From Micromonosporaceae bacterium (GTDB taxonomy: Bacteria; Actinomycetota; Actinomycetes; Mycobacteriales; Micromonosporaceae): a stretch of DNA of 64,000 bases. The position numbers and the translations under genes are program-made. The notes beneath the pieces were generated by a model that saw nothing but the letters and a program-made list of their open reading frames with translations, searched no databases and had not been told where the DNA came from. Shown one piece after another: positions 16,385 to 24,930 of the stretch (the stretch's first letter is position 1; every line of letters begins with the position of its first letter). Where the stretch lies: contig JAHRHA010000004.1 of assembly GCA_020027875.1 (NCBI GenBank), positions 48,001 to 112,000 of the forward strand, given 5' to 3'.

Positions 16385-17586
16385 CGGCCCGGCTGGAACA
16401 GGCGACGCCGCCATTGGACTCGGATCTGGTCGGCCGCGTTAGGCGCCGGTTGACCGACACCGTCGCTGCGCCGACCCCAGTAGCCGTCATTGACGCCGTC
16501 CGGGCCGAACCCGCGCAGGCACCGCTGGGCGGCACGACCCTGCTGCGCCTCAGCGGCCGTCTCTACGACGAGTTTGCCGGCGCTGGTCCGTTGGGCACGC
16601 TGCTGGTCGACCCCACGGTGACTGACGTGGTGGTCAACGGACCGGCCGAGGTCTGGGTGGACAGAGGAGCCGGGATGGTACGGGCGGACGTCGCCTTCCC
16701 CGACGAAGAGAGTCTGCGGCGGCTTGCGCAGCGCCTGGCGGCCTCCTGCGGGCGGCGCCTGGACGACGCCTGCCCCTATGTGGACGCACGCCTGCCCGAC
16801 GGCACCCGACTTCACGCGGTCCTGCCGCCGGTGGCCGTCCGCGGCCCATACTTGTCCCTGCGCACCTTCCGGCAGCGTGCGTTCACGCTTGCGGAGCTGG
16901 TCGCCGCCGGCACGCTCACGGCCGACACCGGGCAATTGGTCGGGGCGATCGTCACGGCTCGGCTGGCATATCTGGTAACCGGTGGAACCGGCTCGGGCAA
17001 GACAACCCTGCTCGCCACGATGCTCGGGCTAGTCCCGACCCCAGAACGCATCGTGGTTGTGGAGGATGCCACCGAGCTCAGGCCGGCACATCCCCATTGT
17101 GTCGCTCTGCAGTCGCGACCATCCAATGTAGAAGGTGCTGGTACCGTCACACTCAGGGATCTGGTGCGCCAAGCGCTGCGTATGCGGCCGGACCGTCTCG
17201 TCGTCGGCGAGTGCCGTGGTGCTGAGGTGGTCGACCTGCTCGGCGCGCTCAACACCGGGCATGACGGCGGGGCCGGCACGCTGCATGCCAATCGGGCTGT
17301 CGACGTGCCCGCCCGGCTCGAGGCGCTCGGGCTACTCGGAGGTCTGTCCCGCGACGCACTCCACGCCCAGGTTGTCGCCGGTCTGCAGGTGGTCATCCAC
17401 CTGGGTCGCTCGCATGCCGGCCGGGCGCTCGAGGAGATCTGCGTCCTGCTGCCCTCCGGACCGGCCCGTCTAGTACATGCCGTCACGGCCTGGCGCCGCG
17501 ACGGTGGCCCCGGGCCAGCCGCAGCCGCGCTCGCGCGCCTCCTTGCTTCGCGTGGAGTTCCGCCACCCCCGGCGCTGGGCGGCTGA
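16381..17586 (+). CDS. tadA: TadA/CpaF secretion ATPase
   Basis: A 401-residue type II/IV secretion ATPase that powers Flp-pilin assembly. The N-terminal domain has the GTLLVDPTVTDVVVNGP signature; Walker A is VTGGTGSGKTTLLAT (about residues 200-214), followed by the Asp box VVVEDATELRP, Walker B RPDRLVVGECRG and the His box NTGHDGGAGTLHAN. It overlaps ssd by four bases and is followed almost directly by tadB. The C-terminal tail is Ala/Pro-rich. Confidence 0.93.
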   Translation: MTARLEQATPPLDSDLVGRVRRRLTDTVAAPTPVAVIDAVRAEPAQAPLGGTTLLRLSGRLYDEFAGAGPLGTLLVDPTVTDVVVNGPAEVWVDRGAGMVRADVAFPDEESLRRLAQRLAASCGRRLDDACPYVDARLPDGTRLHAVLPPVAVRGPYLSLRTFRQRAFTLAELVAAGTLTADTGQLVGAIVTARLAYLVTGGTGSGKTTLLATMLGLVPTPERIVVVEDATELRPAHPHCVALQSRPSNVEGAGTVTLRDLVRQALRMRPDRLVVGECRGAEVVDLLGALNTGHDGGAGTLHANRAVDVPARLEALGLLGGLSRDALHAQVVAGLQVVIHLGRSHAGRALEEICVLLPSGPARLVHAVTAWRRDGGPGPAAAALARLLASRGVPPPPALGG

Positions 17587-17587
17587 C

Positions 17588-18421
17588 GTGGTCGGTCTGC
17601 TCTGGTTGGCGCTGGCTGCCGGTGCAGCGGTGACTGTCGTGGTCGTCGCGCCGCGGCGCGCGTCACGCCGGTGGCGTCGACTCCTTCATGCGGCAACCTC
17701 GCCGAGCGTGGCTGGGCGGATTCGTCTCGCGGTTGGGCGCACTCTGCTGCCCGCCGCGGCGGGCCCGGCACTGGCGCGCTGGGCTGCGGCGCGCTCGGCC
17801 GTTGCGCACCGGGCGGTCGCGCTCGGAGCAATCGGCGCGGGCGCATTGGGCTTCGTCCTGGCCGGCCCGGTGGCCGGCGCGGTCGTGGCCGCGTACGGCG
17901 CCACCGGCGCAGCTCTCGCGCTGCGAGCCGCGACACACCGCGCAGAGGCACGCTCTCTGCGGGCGGCTATGGACGCCGTGGCTGCGTTCGCGGCCGAACT
18001 TCGGGCCGGCGTGACCGTGGGCTCGGCCATCGCGGCCGCCGCCCGTTCCTTGGCGGGGCCGGTCGTGGTTGGTGATGGCGCCGCCACGGTTGCCCGTCGG
18101 GTCGAGGCAGCGGTGGAGGTGGCCGAGGCGAGCGGTGCACCCCTGGCTGACGTGCTGGATCGCCTGGACACTCATCTGCGTGCGGTGGACCGGGCCGGGG
18201 CGACGGCCGCCGCGCAGGCCGCCGGCGCCCGGGCGAGCGCGCTGCTACTTGCGGCCATGCCGATGGCGGGCGTAGGCCTGGGGTTCCTGATCGGCGTGGA
18301 TTCCCTGCACGTGCTGCTGCACACCCCTGTGGGCTCCGCATGTCTGGGGGGCTCGGTGGTCCTGCAACTGAGCGGACTGGCCTGGGCCGCACGGTTGAGT
18401 CGCGTAGAGGTGCCGGCATGA
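17588..18421 (+). CDS. tadB: TadB-like pilus assembly membrane protein
   Basis: A polytopic T2SSF-type inner-membrane protein, 277 residues from GTG 17588. It has an N-terminal hydrophobic helix (VVGLLWLALAAGAAVTVVVV), a helix pair near 75-125, the cytoplasmic T2SSF domain with RSLRAAMDAVAAFAAELRAGVTVGSAI, and two C-terminal helices. The start just one base after the tadA stop suggests coupling; in-frame GTG 17552 and TTG 17543 inside tadA are alternatives. It works with TadC as the inner-membrane platform of the Flp pilus. Confidence 0.8.
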   Translation: MVGLLWLALAAGAAVTVVVVAPRRASRRWRRLLHAATSPSVAGRIRLAVGRTLLPAAAGPALARWAAARSAVAHRAVALGAIGAGALGFVLAGPVAGAVVAAYGATGAALALRAATHRAEARSLRAAMDAVAAFAAELRAGVTVGSAIAAAARSLAGPVVVGDGAATVARRVEAAVEVAEASGAPLADVLDRLDTHLRAVDRAGATAAAQAAGARASALLLAAMPMAGVGLGFLIGVDSLHVLLHTPVGSACLGGSVVLQLSGLAWAARLSRVEVPA

Positions 18422-19050
18422 TCGCGGTTCGGGTGGGCCGCGGCCGAAGGCTCGCCACGAGGCTCCTGCTCATGTCTGGCGGCATCGCAGTCGCGGTCAC
18501 GGCCGCGGTGGGGGGTTGGACCGGGTCAGCCCTGGGTCCGGTGCTCGGCATTGTGGCGTACTGGTGGCTCTCCCGCCGGCCATCCCCAGAGCGGGTCGCG
18601 GAGGTCCGACGGGTCAACGCCGACCTGCCGTTCGCGGCGGACCTGCTGGCCGCGGCCATGCGGGCAGGCGCCTCGCCCGATGCGGCTGCCCGCTGCGTCG
18701 GCCGTGCCATCGGCGGGCCGCTGGGTGAGCGCCTCGCCCGGGTCGACCGAGCTCTGCGCCTCGGCGCAGCCGCCGGCGAGGCATGGTCCTACCTCGGCGC
18801 GGTGGACGGCGCGAACCGCCTGGCCCAGGCCGCGACCCGCAGCCAGCACAGCGGTACGGCCTTCGCCGGATCCCTGCAGCGGCTCGCTGACGACCTGCGT
18901 GCCGACCGCCTCATCGCCGCCGACGCCGCTGCCCGCCGGGCCGGCGTCCTCATTGTGCTGCCGTTGGGACTCTGTTTCCTTCCCGCCTTCGTGCTCGCCG
19001 GTCTCGTGCCGGTGATCGTCGCCGTCCTTGGCGGCGTGCTGTCCCCGTAA
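18418..19050 (+). CDS. tadC: TadC-like pilus assembly membrane protein
   Basis: A 210-residue T2SSF protein. Two N-terminal membrane helices (about 15-55) precede the cytoplasmic domain with ADLPFAADLLAAAMRAGASPDAAARCVG, and a C-terminal pair ends ...LPAFVLAGLVPVIVAVLGGVL. The ATG overlaps the tadB stop by four bases. Slightly shorter than proteobacterial TadC, as usual in actinomycetes. Confidence 0.85.
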   Translation: MIAVRVGRGRRLATRLLLMSGGIAVAVTAAVGGWTGSALGPVLGIVAYWWLSRRPSPERVAEVRRVNADLPFAADLLAAAMRAGASPDAAARCVGRAIGGPLGERLARVDRALRLGAAAGEAWSYLGAVDGANRLAQAATRSQHSGTAFAGSLQRLADDLRADRLIAADAAARRAGVLIVLPLGLCFLPAFVLAGLVPVIVAVLGGVLSP

Positions 19051-19070
19051 CCCCTTGGAAGGAGACGCAT

Positions 19071-19253
19071 ATGCACAGGTTGCTGGCTCGACTGCGTGAT
19101 GCACGACCGCGCGGCGACGACGGGATGAACACGGCGGAGTACGCGGTTGGGACCATCGCGGCGGTGGCCTTCGCTGGGCTGCTGCTGAAGGTTCTGACCT
19201 CGGACACGGTGCAGAACGCGCTGACCGCGATCGTCCAGCGGGCGCTGAAGTGA
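19071..19253 (+). CDS. Flp-pilin-like small protein (DUF4244)
   Basis: A 60-residue protein with the actinobacterial DUF4244 pattern: a short basic leader, then GMNTAEYAVGTIAAVAFAGLLLKVL, a class-III prepilin-like hydrophobic helix preceded by Gly and containing the Glu of the E-Y-A motif. Cleavage after the Gly would leave a pilin of about 42 residues. The ribosome-binding site is strong (GGAAGGAG, 6 bases before ATG). It is the probable structural subunit of the Tad pilus encoded here. No prepilin peptidase gene is in the window. Confidence 0.9.
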   Translation: MHRLLARLRDARPRGDDGMNTAEYAVGTIAAVAFAGLLLKVLTSDTVQNALTAIVQRALK

Positions 19254-19651
19254 CGCGAGCGCGTCAGGGGCGATGGGCCACGCGGCCCATCGCCCCGCAC
19301 CCGGGTAGCGGCGGAGACGAGGGCAGCGCGACGGCGGAGCTCGCGGTTTCGCTACCCGCCCTCGTGCTCATGGTCTTCACGGCGCTGACGGCGGTGACGG
19401 CCGTCCGTACTCAGTTGGAGTGCGTCGATGCCGCGCGCGAGGCGGCGCGGGCGGCCGCGCGCGGGGAGTCCGCAGTCCCCGCGGGAGCGCGGGTAGCGCC
19501 GGACGGCGCATCGGTGAGCGTCGCCAGCGGCGGCGACACGGTGCGGGCGACGGTACGAGTACGGGTACATCCCCTCGGTGGGCGCCTACCGGGCATCGAT
19601 GTCAGCGCGACGGCGGTGGCCGCGGTCGAGCCGGGCATGGACGGAGGCTGA
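19250..19651 (+). CDS. TadE-like pseudopilin
   Basis: A 133-residue protein with one N-terminal transmembrane helix introduced by GSATAELAVSLPALVLMVFTALTAV, the TadE-like pattern with Glu at position +5 of the helix. The rest is an extracytoplasmic domain with short beta strands. The GTG start overlaps the pilin stop (GTGA), showing coupling. Probable minor pseudopilin. Confidence 0.85.
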   Translation: MTRARQGRWATRPIAPHPGSGGDEGSATAELAVSLPALVLMVFTALTAVTAVRTQLECVDAAREAARAAARGESAVPAGARVAPDGASVSVASGGDTVRATVRVRVHPLGGRLPGIDVSATAVAAVEPGMDGG

Positions 19652-19655
19652 GGTC

Positions 19656-20075
19656 ATGCGCGGCACGGGATTGCGCGGCACGGGATTGCGCGGCACGGGA
19701 CTGCGTATCAAGGGATTACAGCGGGTCGGTGCGGATCGTGACCTAGGCGCCGCCACCGTATGGGTGCTCGCCGCCGGCCTATTGACCGTTCTCGTCGCCC
19801 TAGCCTCCTCGGCTGCCGGGGCAGCGATGGTGGCTCGCCACCGGGCTCAGGCTGCCGCCGATCTCGGCGCTCTCGCCGGCGCCGGACGAGCGATGGAGGG
19901 AGAGGATGCGGCATGCCTGCGTGCCAGGGGGATCGTGGCGGCAAACAGCGCCCGCCTTGTGGCATGCCGGCTCGACGGCTTTGATCTCACGGTGACCACG
20001 GAGGTCAGCCCGGCCGGAGTGGCCGGGCTTGCCGGGACGGCGCGCGCGTCCGCCCGCGCCGGTCCCGCCTCGTGA
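19656..20075 (+). CDS. TadG/Rv3654c-like pilus-associated protein
   Basis: A 139-residue protein with one helix (ATVWVLAAGLLTVLVALASSAAGAAMVARHRAQAAADLGALAGA), the pattern of the putative Flp-pilus-assembly TadG/TadE-like proteins that close such operons in mycobacteria. The N-terminus contains three RGTGL repeats encoded by a 15-bp DNA repeat. Starts four bases after the TadE-like stop with the ATG at 19656. Last gene of the Tad operon. Confidence 0.8.
   Translation: MRGTGLRGTGLRGTGLRIKGLQRVGADRDLGAATVWVLAAGLLTVLVALASSAAGAAMVARHRAQAAADLGALAGAGRAMEGEDAACLRARGIVAANSARLVACRLDGFDLTVTTEVSPAGVAGLAGTARASARAGPAS
19659..19703. repeat. 15-bp tandem repeat at the start of the TadG-like gene
   Basis: Three 15-bp units (19659-19673, 19674-19688, 19689-19703), unit CGCGGCACGGGATTG, the third with one substitution. 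In frame; codes for RGTGL three times just after the start Met. Confidence 0.95.
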
Positions 20076-20084
20076 TAGCGGGGG

Positions 20085-20110
20085 ATCCTCCCCCGCGGGA
20101 GGGAGAGGAT
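20085..20110 (+). terminator. Possible terminator of the Tad operon
   Basis: ATCCTC (20085-20090) and GAGGAT (20105-20110) bracket a G/C-rich inner helix, ten bases after the last stop of the operon. One inner mismatch, no strong T-tract. Confidence 0.4.
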
Positions 20111-20319
20111 TCTCCGTCATCGCCCACGTTCCAGGGGCAGTTGGGACAGGACGGGCAGGAGGTACGCGAGCGACTTGCCGGCGGCTTCACGGCGGACAGG
20201 AGGAAGGCTGTGGCATCTTTAGCTCGCGTTCGTCGCGCGCGGCTGGTTGACAGTGGCAAGATGCGCGGAGGAACGACAACCACAGGGGGACGACGACCAT
20301 TGCGGGGAGAGGAGCACTC

Positions 20320-20685
20320 ATGGAACTGTCGTTGGCGACACGTTCCGTCTCCGACCACGTTGTGCTTGAAATTGGCGGCGAGATCGACGTATATACGGCA
20401 CCGCGCCTGCGCGAGCGGCTCATCGAGCTGGTCGGCGCCGGAGAGAAGCAGGTCGTGGTCGATCTCGGTCGGGTGGATTTTCTCGACTCGACCGGGCTCG
20501 GCGTGCTCGTCGGTGCCCATCGTCGGTTGCGTGCCAGCGACGGCGCACTCAGCCTCGTATGTCCCCACGAGAGGCTGCTCAAGATCTTCCGGATCACCGG
20601 GCTCGACTCCGTCTTTGAGATCCACAGATCGGTCGAAGACGCGACGACCGGCGGGTCGGCGAAGACAGCCCGCACGGGCGCCTGA
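20320..20685 (+). CDS. bldG: Anti-sigma-factor antagonist BldG
   Basis: A 121-residue STAS protein. Features are [33 protein letters not shown] and the phosphorylation site [14 protein letters not shown] with Ser57. Sequence and the downstream partner match Streptomyces BldG, which controls development and stress sigma factors by partner switching: unphosphorylated BldG binds an anti-sigma factor and frees the sigma factor. Start ATG 20320 lies 7 bases after GGAG. The partner gene follows after 14 bases. Confidence 0.9.
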   Translation: MELSLATRSVSDHVVLEIGGEIDVYTAPRLRERLIELVGAGEKQVVVDLGRVDFLDSTGLGVLVGAHRRLRASDGALSLVCPHERLLKIFRITGLDSVFEIHRSVEDATTGGSAKTARTGA

Positions 20686-20699
20686 CGGCCGACGTCCCC

Positions 20700-21188
20700 G
20701 TGAACACGCCGTCGCAGATGTCCACCGTCCACGTCGCCTTCTCGCCCGACCCGGCCTACGTCCGAACGGTCCGGTTGGTAGCCTCGGCGGTCGCCCACCG
20801 GGCAGGCATCTCGGACGAGGTGCTCGACGAGGTGCGCCTCGCGATCGGAGAGGCGTGCACCCGGGCCGTGGCTCTCCACCGTCGCCACGGGCTCGCTGAC
20901 CTGATCTCCGTCGCGATGAGCGATGGGGGTCGATTCACCGTGCGGGTTACCGACCGGGGGCCGGCGGAGTCCGCCGGCAAGGAGCCAGGGGAGACCACCA
21001 GCGACATCATGGCCCAGGTCGCGGCCGAGTCCGGACGCCCTGCGATGGACGAGGATGTGCTCACGGCGGGAGTCGGCCTAGCGCTGCTCACTGGGTTGGT
21101 GTCAGACCTAGCCGTGTCGGCCGCGTCGGATGGCATCGGGACCGAAATTCGCATGTCGTGGCCGATCAACCGCCGACCCGCCCGTTGA
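20700..21188 (+). CDS. RsbW-like anti-sigma regulator next to bldG (ApgA-like)
   Basis: A 162-residue GHKL-fold protein. The helix DEVRLAIGEACTRAV corresponds to the N-box of RsbW-type kinases, and DRGPAESAG and GVGLALLTGLVSDLAV to the G1 and G2 boxes. The N-box Asn is replaced by Arg (TEAVTNA in typical members, GEACTRA here), so ATP binding is questionable. In Streptomyces the gene after bldG is apgA, with the same arrangement. Start GTG 20700; ATG 20718 possible. Confidence 0.8.
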   Translation: MNTPSQMSTVHVAFSPDPAYVRTVRLVASAVAHRAGISDEVLDEVRLAIGEACTRAVALHRRHGLADLISVAMSDGGRFTVRVTDRGPAESAGKEPGETTSDIMAQVAAESGRPAMDEDVLTAGVGLALLTGLVSDLAVSAASDGIGTEIRMSWPINRRPAR

Positions 21189-21249
21189 GCCACATATCCG
21201 GCTGGTCCACTGACCAGCCCGGCCCGGCGCGTCGCACAGGCACCGCGAT

Positions 21250-21279
21250 GTGACCACGAGCACGAGCGGCCGCTAGAGT
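21250..21279 (+). promoter_or_regulatory. Possible promoter of hppA
   Basis: GTGACC (21250-21255) and TAGAGT (21274-21279), 18 bases apart, fit a vegetative promoter of actinomycetes. The leader to the hppA start would be about 145 bases. Confidence 0.35.
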
Positions 21280-21432
21280 ACGCCCGTCATGTGACACTTC
21301 GGGCGACGCGTTCCAAGCGCCCTGTGTGTCGGCTCCCCTCGCGGAGTTCCCAGCCGGCCGCCTCCCCTTGGCGCCCGGTCGTAACGTGGCCGGCTCAGCC
21401 GGGCTCAATAGTTTGGTACAGGAGGACAACGA

Positions 21433-23808
21433 ATGTCCGGGACCCGCTTCGTCGCTGACGGCGAGCTGTCCCTTGCCGGTGAGAACTTGACGTACGTGAT
21501 CGTCGCCGCGGCCATCGCGCTTGTCGCGCTCGGTTTCGCGGCGGCTCTCGTCAAGGCGGTTCTCGCCGCTGGTAAGGGCACCCAAAAGATGCAAGATATC
21601 GCCGGCGCGGTCCAGGAAGGCGCGACGGCGTATCTCTTCCGGCAGTTCAAGACGCTCGCAGTTTTCGTCGTGATCGCGGTTGTGCTGCTCTTTCTGCTCC
21701 CGGTGAGCGAGGCGGGCGACAACGAGACGTCGATCAAGATCGGGCGATCACTCTTCTTCGTCGTGGGCGCGACGTTCAGCGCTTTTATCGGCGGCGCGGG
21801 CATGGCCCTGGCGACGCGCGCAAACGTGCGCGTAGCGGCGGCGGCGCGTAAGGGCGGCGGCGGCCGAGAAAAGGCCATGCAGATCGCCTTCCGAACCGGT
21901 GGAGTCGTTGGCTTCCTCACTGTGGGCCTGGGCCTGTTCGGCGCTGCGATGGTGGTGCTGATCTACCGGGGCGACGCGCCGACGGTGCTCGAGGGTTTTG
22001 GCTTCGGCGCCGCGCTGCTCGCGATGTTCATGCGCGTCGGCGGTGGCATCTTCACCAAGGCGGCCGATGTGGGTGCCGACCTCGTCGGCAAGGTCGAGAA
22101 GGGTATTCCCGAGGACGATCCACGCAACGCCGCGACGATCGCCGACAACGTCGGCGACAACGTGGGTGACTGCGCTGGCATGGCCGCGGACCTGTTCGAG
22201 TCGTACGCCGTCACACTGGTCGCCGCGCTCATCCTCGGCAAGGTGGCCTTCGGCGTCGACGGCCTGGTCTTTCCGCTGATCACGGGCGGTATTGGGGTAA
22301 TGGTGGCCATTGTCGGCGTGTTCATCACTCGGCTGCGGGCCTCCGATCGATCCGCACTTACCGCCATCAACCGGGCGTTCTACATCTCGGCCGTTGTCTC
22401 CGCGTTGCTGGTGGCCGTCGCGGCGTTCCTTACCCTGCCCGCGACGTTTGCGGGATTCGGTCCGGACTTCGCGGCCACCGCTGGGAACCCGCGCTGGGTG
22501 GCGATCGGTGCCGTGGTCATCGGCATCGTGCTCGCCGCTGTGATCCAGGCCCTGACGGGTTACTTCACCGAGACCGGCCGCCGACCCGTCAAAGACATCG
22601 GCAAGAGTTCGCTAACAGGGGCGGCCACAGTGATCCTGGCCGGCGTCAGCGTCGGTTTCGAGTCGGCGGTCTACTCGGCTCTCGTCATCGCCGCCGGCGT
22701 CTTCGGCGCCTACCTGCTGGGCGGCGGGAGCATCCTACTGTCGTTCTTCGCCGTCGCGCTCGCCGGCTGCGGCCTGCTGACCACCGTCGGCGTGATCGTC
22801 GCCATGGACACCTTCGGTCCGATCAGCGACAACGCCCAGGGCATCGCGGAGATGTCCGGCGACATCGACAAGGACGGCGCTCGTACGCTGACCGAACTCG
22901 ACGCCGTTGGCAACACCACGAAGGCGATCACCAAGGGCATCGCCATCGCCACCGCCGTGCTGGCCGCGACCGCGCTCTTCGGCTCCTACACGAGCAGCCT
23001 GCGCACGGCCATGGCCGAGGCGCTGAACATCGATGCGGCCGACCTCAGGATCTCCGCCGACATCCTGGGCCTGCTCAACGTGTCCAACCCCCGCAACCTT
23101 GTCGGCCTGCTGATCGGCGCCGCCGTTGTCTTCCTGTTCTCCGGGTTGGCCATCAACGCGGTGTCGCGCTCGGCCGGAGCGGTCGTCTTCGAGGTCCGTC
23201 GCCAGTTCCGCGAGCTACCTGGGATCATGGACGGCACCCAGCGGCCGGAGTACGGCAAGGTGGTCGACATCTGCACCCGGGACGCGCAGCGAGAACTGCT
23301 CACCCCCGGTCTCCTGGCCATCATGGCCCCGATCGCGGTCGGCTTCGGGTTGGGCGCGGGCGCGCTGGCGTCCTACCTCGCCGGCGCCATCGGTGCGGGC
23401 ACGCTCATGGCGCTGTTCCTGGCCAACTCGGGCGGCGCGTGGGACAACGCGAAGAAGATGGTCGAAGACGGTGCGCACGGCGGGAAGGGCTCACCTGCCC
23501 ACGACGCGACGGTCATCGGCGACACGGTTGGTGACCCGTTCAAGGACACCGCCGGTCCGGCGATCAACCCGCTGCTCAAGGTGATGAACCTGGTCTCACT
23601 GCTGATCGCGCCCGCGGTCATCATGTACAGCACCGGGTCGAGCGCGAACACCGCGGTACGACTGACCATCGCAATCGTCGCGGCCCTGGTCATCGTGGTG
23701 GCGGTCGCGATCAGCAAGCGCAAACCCATTGCCATCGCGGACGACACGGACGCGGGCAAGGCCGACGTCAAGCCGGCCAGCCAGGCGAAGGAGCCCACGA
23801 AGCGGTAG
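21433..23808 (+). CDS. hppA: Membrane H+-translocating pyrophosphatase
   Basis: A 791-residue, about 16-helix integral membrane enzyme that couples pyrophosphate hydrolysis to proton export. The substrate-binding acidic motifs are present: DVGADLVGKVEKGIPEDDPRN, then NVGDNVGDCAG, and DNAKKMVEDG near the end. The determinant reads GNTTKA; a Lys at this place marks K+-independent enzymes, while K+-dependent ones have Ala. Ribosome-binding site AGGAGG before ATG 21433. It is a monocistronic unit. Confidence 0.95.
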   Translation: MSGTRFVADGELSLAGENLTYVIVAAAIALVALGFAAALVKAVLAAGKGTQKMQDIAGAVQEGATAYLFRQFKTLAVFVVIAVVLLFLLPVSEAGDNETSIKIGRSLFFVVGATFSAFIGGAGMALATRANVRVAAAARKGGGGREKAMQIAFRTGGVVGFLTVGLGLFGAAMVVLIYRGDAPTVLEGFGFGAALLAMFMRVGGGIFTKAADVGADLVGKVEKGIPEDDPRNAATIADNVGDNVGDCAGMAADLFESYAVTLVAALILGKVAFGVDGLVFPLITGGIGVMVAIVGVFITRLRASDRSALTAINRAFYISAVVSALLVAVAAFLTLPATFAGFGPDFAATAGNPRWVAIGAVVIGIVLAAVIQALTGYFTETGRRPVKDIGKSSLTGAATVILAGVSVGFESAVYSALVIAAGVFGAYLLGGGSILLSFFAVALAGCGLLTTVGVIVAMDTFGPISDNAQGIAEMSGDIDKDGARTLTELDAVGNTTKAITKGIAIATAVLAATALFGSYTSSLRTAMAEALNIDAADLRISADILGLLNVSNPRNLVGLLIGAAVVFLFSGLAINAVSRSAGAVVFEVRRQFRELPGIMDGTQRPEYGKVVDICTRDAQRELLTPGLLAIMAPIAVGFGLGAGALASYLAGAIGAGTLMALFLANSGGAWDNAKKMVEDGAHGGKGSPAHDATVIGDTVGDPFKDTAGPAINPLLKVMNLVSLLIAPAVIMYSTGSSANTAVRLTIAIVAALVIVVAVAISKRKPIAIADDTDAGKADVKPASQAKEPTKR

Positions 23809-23837
23809 CCGTCCCGGCGTACCGGCGGATCCACTAC

Positions 23838-24815
23838 TCAGCGGCGGTGGCCGAACGGGCCGAGATCGCGGGTGGAGTCTTTGGTCGCGCCACCACCCCG
23901 AGTGGCCCACGGGTCAACGCCCGGCTGCGGCATCCCAAGGGGGTCGCGGACCGTCGGCATGACCGCGGTCGGGTGCAGGTTCGGCGGGCGGGACATCGGC
24001 GGGTTGACCGGGAATGCTGGGTTGACTGGCTGATAGTCACCGGTTGGGTACGCACCGTCGGCGAGCGGGGTACGCGGCCGGAAGAGCAGCCACAGGATGC
24101 CGCCACCGGCGGCCACCAGGATGGCGCCCATGACGTAGAAGACCACCGGCACGCCCGAACCCTCATCGGTCAAGCCCTGGCCCTCTTGCAGCGGCGCGAG
24201 CGAATACGACGGCCCTGCGGGGAACGTCTGGATCACGCCCGGCCCGGTCGCGGGAGCAGACGTGGGCGGTTGGTTGGTGGTCTTCGTCGGCTGCCCGGAA
24301 ACGCCCTTCACCGTAAAGTCACGCGACGCGGTGTCCAGAAGATTGCCGTTGGCCTGGAATGCACCGAAGGTCAGATCTGCCCGACCGCTCGGGGCATCGG
24401 ACATGAAGGCGATCCAGTAACGCGTCCGGTGGACGCTGTCCCGTTGTCCCTCCGCACCAAGGTTAACGGCCTCGCCGTCAACGGCCCGAACCTCGCCGTT
24501 GCCCGTCGCCTCGAGCTGTAGCTGCTGGCCGCCGAAGGCTCCCTTGGCGATCTTGACGTGATCGGGCTGGATCCCGTTGAGCCGCACCACAATGACGTGC
24601 CGCACGTTGGAGAGCGGCTGCTTGTCCTTGTTGGTGGTCGTTCCGTCAAAACTTCGGGGTTGCCCGCCGGCGGTGAGGCCGCTTGGAAAGTTACCGATGC
24701 GAACCTCGACGTCGGCGGCGTAGGCCGGGCTGGCGAGAGCGAACGATGTGAGCACCGCGCCGACGGTGGCGGCCAAGAAGGCGGCCAGGCGGGTAGTAAC
24801 CCTGGTGGTTGACAT
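23838..24815 (-). CDS. Secreted, membrane-anchored protein of unknown function
   Basis: A 325-residue protein with a classical signal peptide (about residues 1-34, ending SPAYAADVEVR), an extracytoplasmic domain of about 165 residues rich in beta strands, a Pro/Thr-rich stalk (TKTTNQPPTSAPATGPG), one transmembrane helix (VVFYVMGAILVAAGGGILWLLF) and a Pro-rich cytoplasmic tail of about 85 residues. This is a surface protein anchored by its C-terminus with a cytoplasmic tail. The domain is not one I can name. ATG 24815 has GAGGT 5 bases upstream. Convergent with hppA. Confidence 0.85.
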   Translation of the reverse strand: MSTTRVTTRLAAFLAATVGAVLTSFALASPAYAADVEVRIGNFPSGLTAGGQPRSFDGTTTNKDKQPLSNVRHVIVVRLNGIQPDHVKIAKGAFGGQQLQLEATGNGEVRAVDGEAVNLGAEGQRDSVHRTRYWIAFMSDAPSGRADLTFGAFQANGNLLDTASRDFTVKGVSGQPTKTTNQPPTSAPATGPGVIQTFPAGPSYSLAPLQEGQGLTDEGSGVPVVFYVMGAILVAAGGGILWLLFRPRTPLADGAYPTGDYQPVNPAFPVNPPMSRPPNLHPTAVMPTVRDPLGMPQPGVDPWATRGGGATKDSTRDLGPFGHRR

Positions 24816-24930
24816 GGTCACCTCAGGTGGGGGAACGGTGCGGATCAGCAGCCACCGTACGCAGCTGCGACGCGTGACGGCAACCGACTCGCGGGAGCAG
24901 GGGCGATCTCACCCCGCAGGTTACGGTGAC

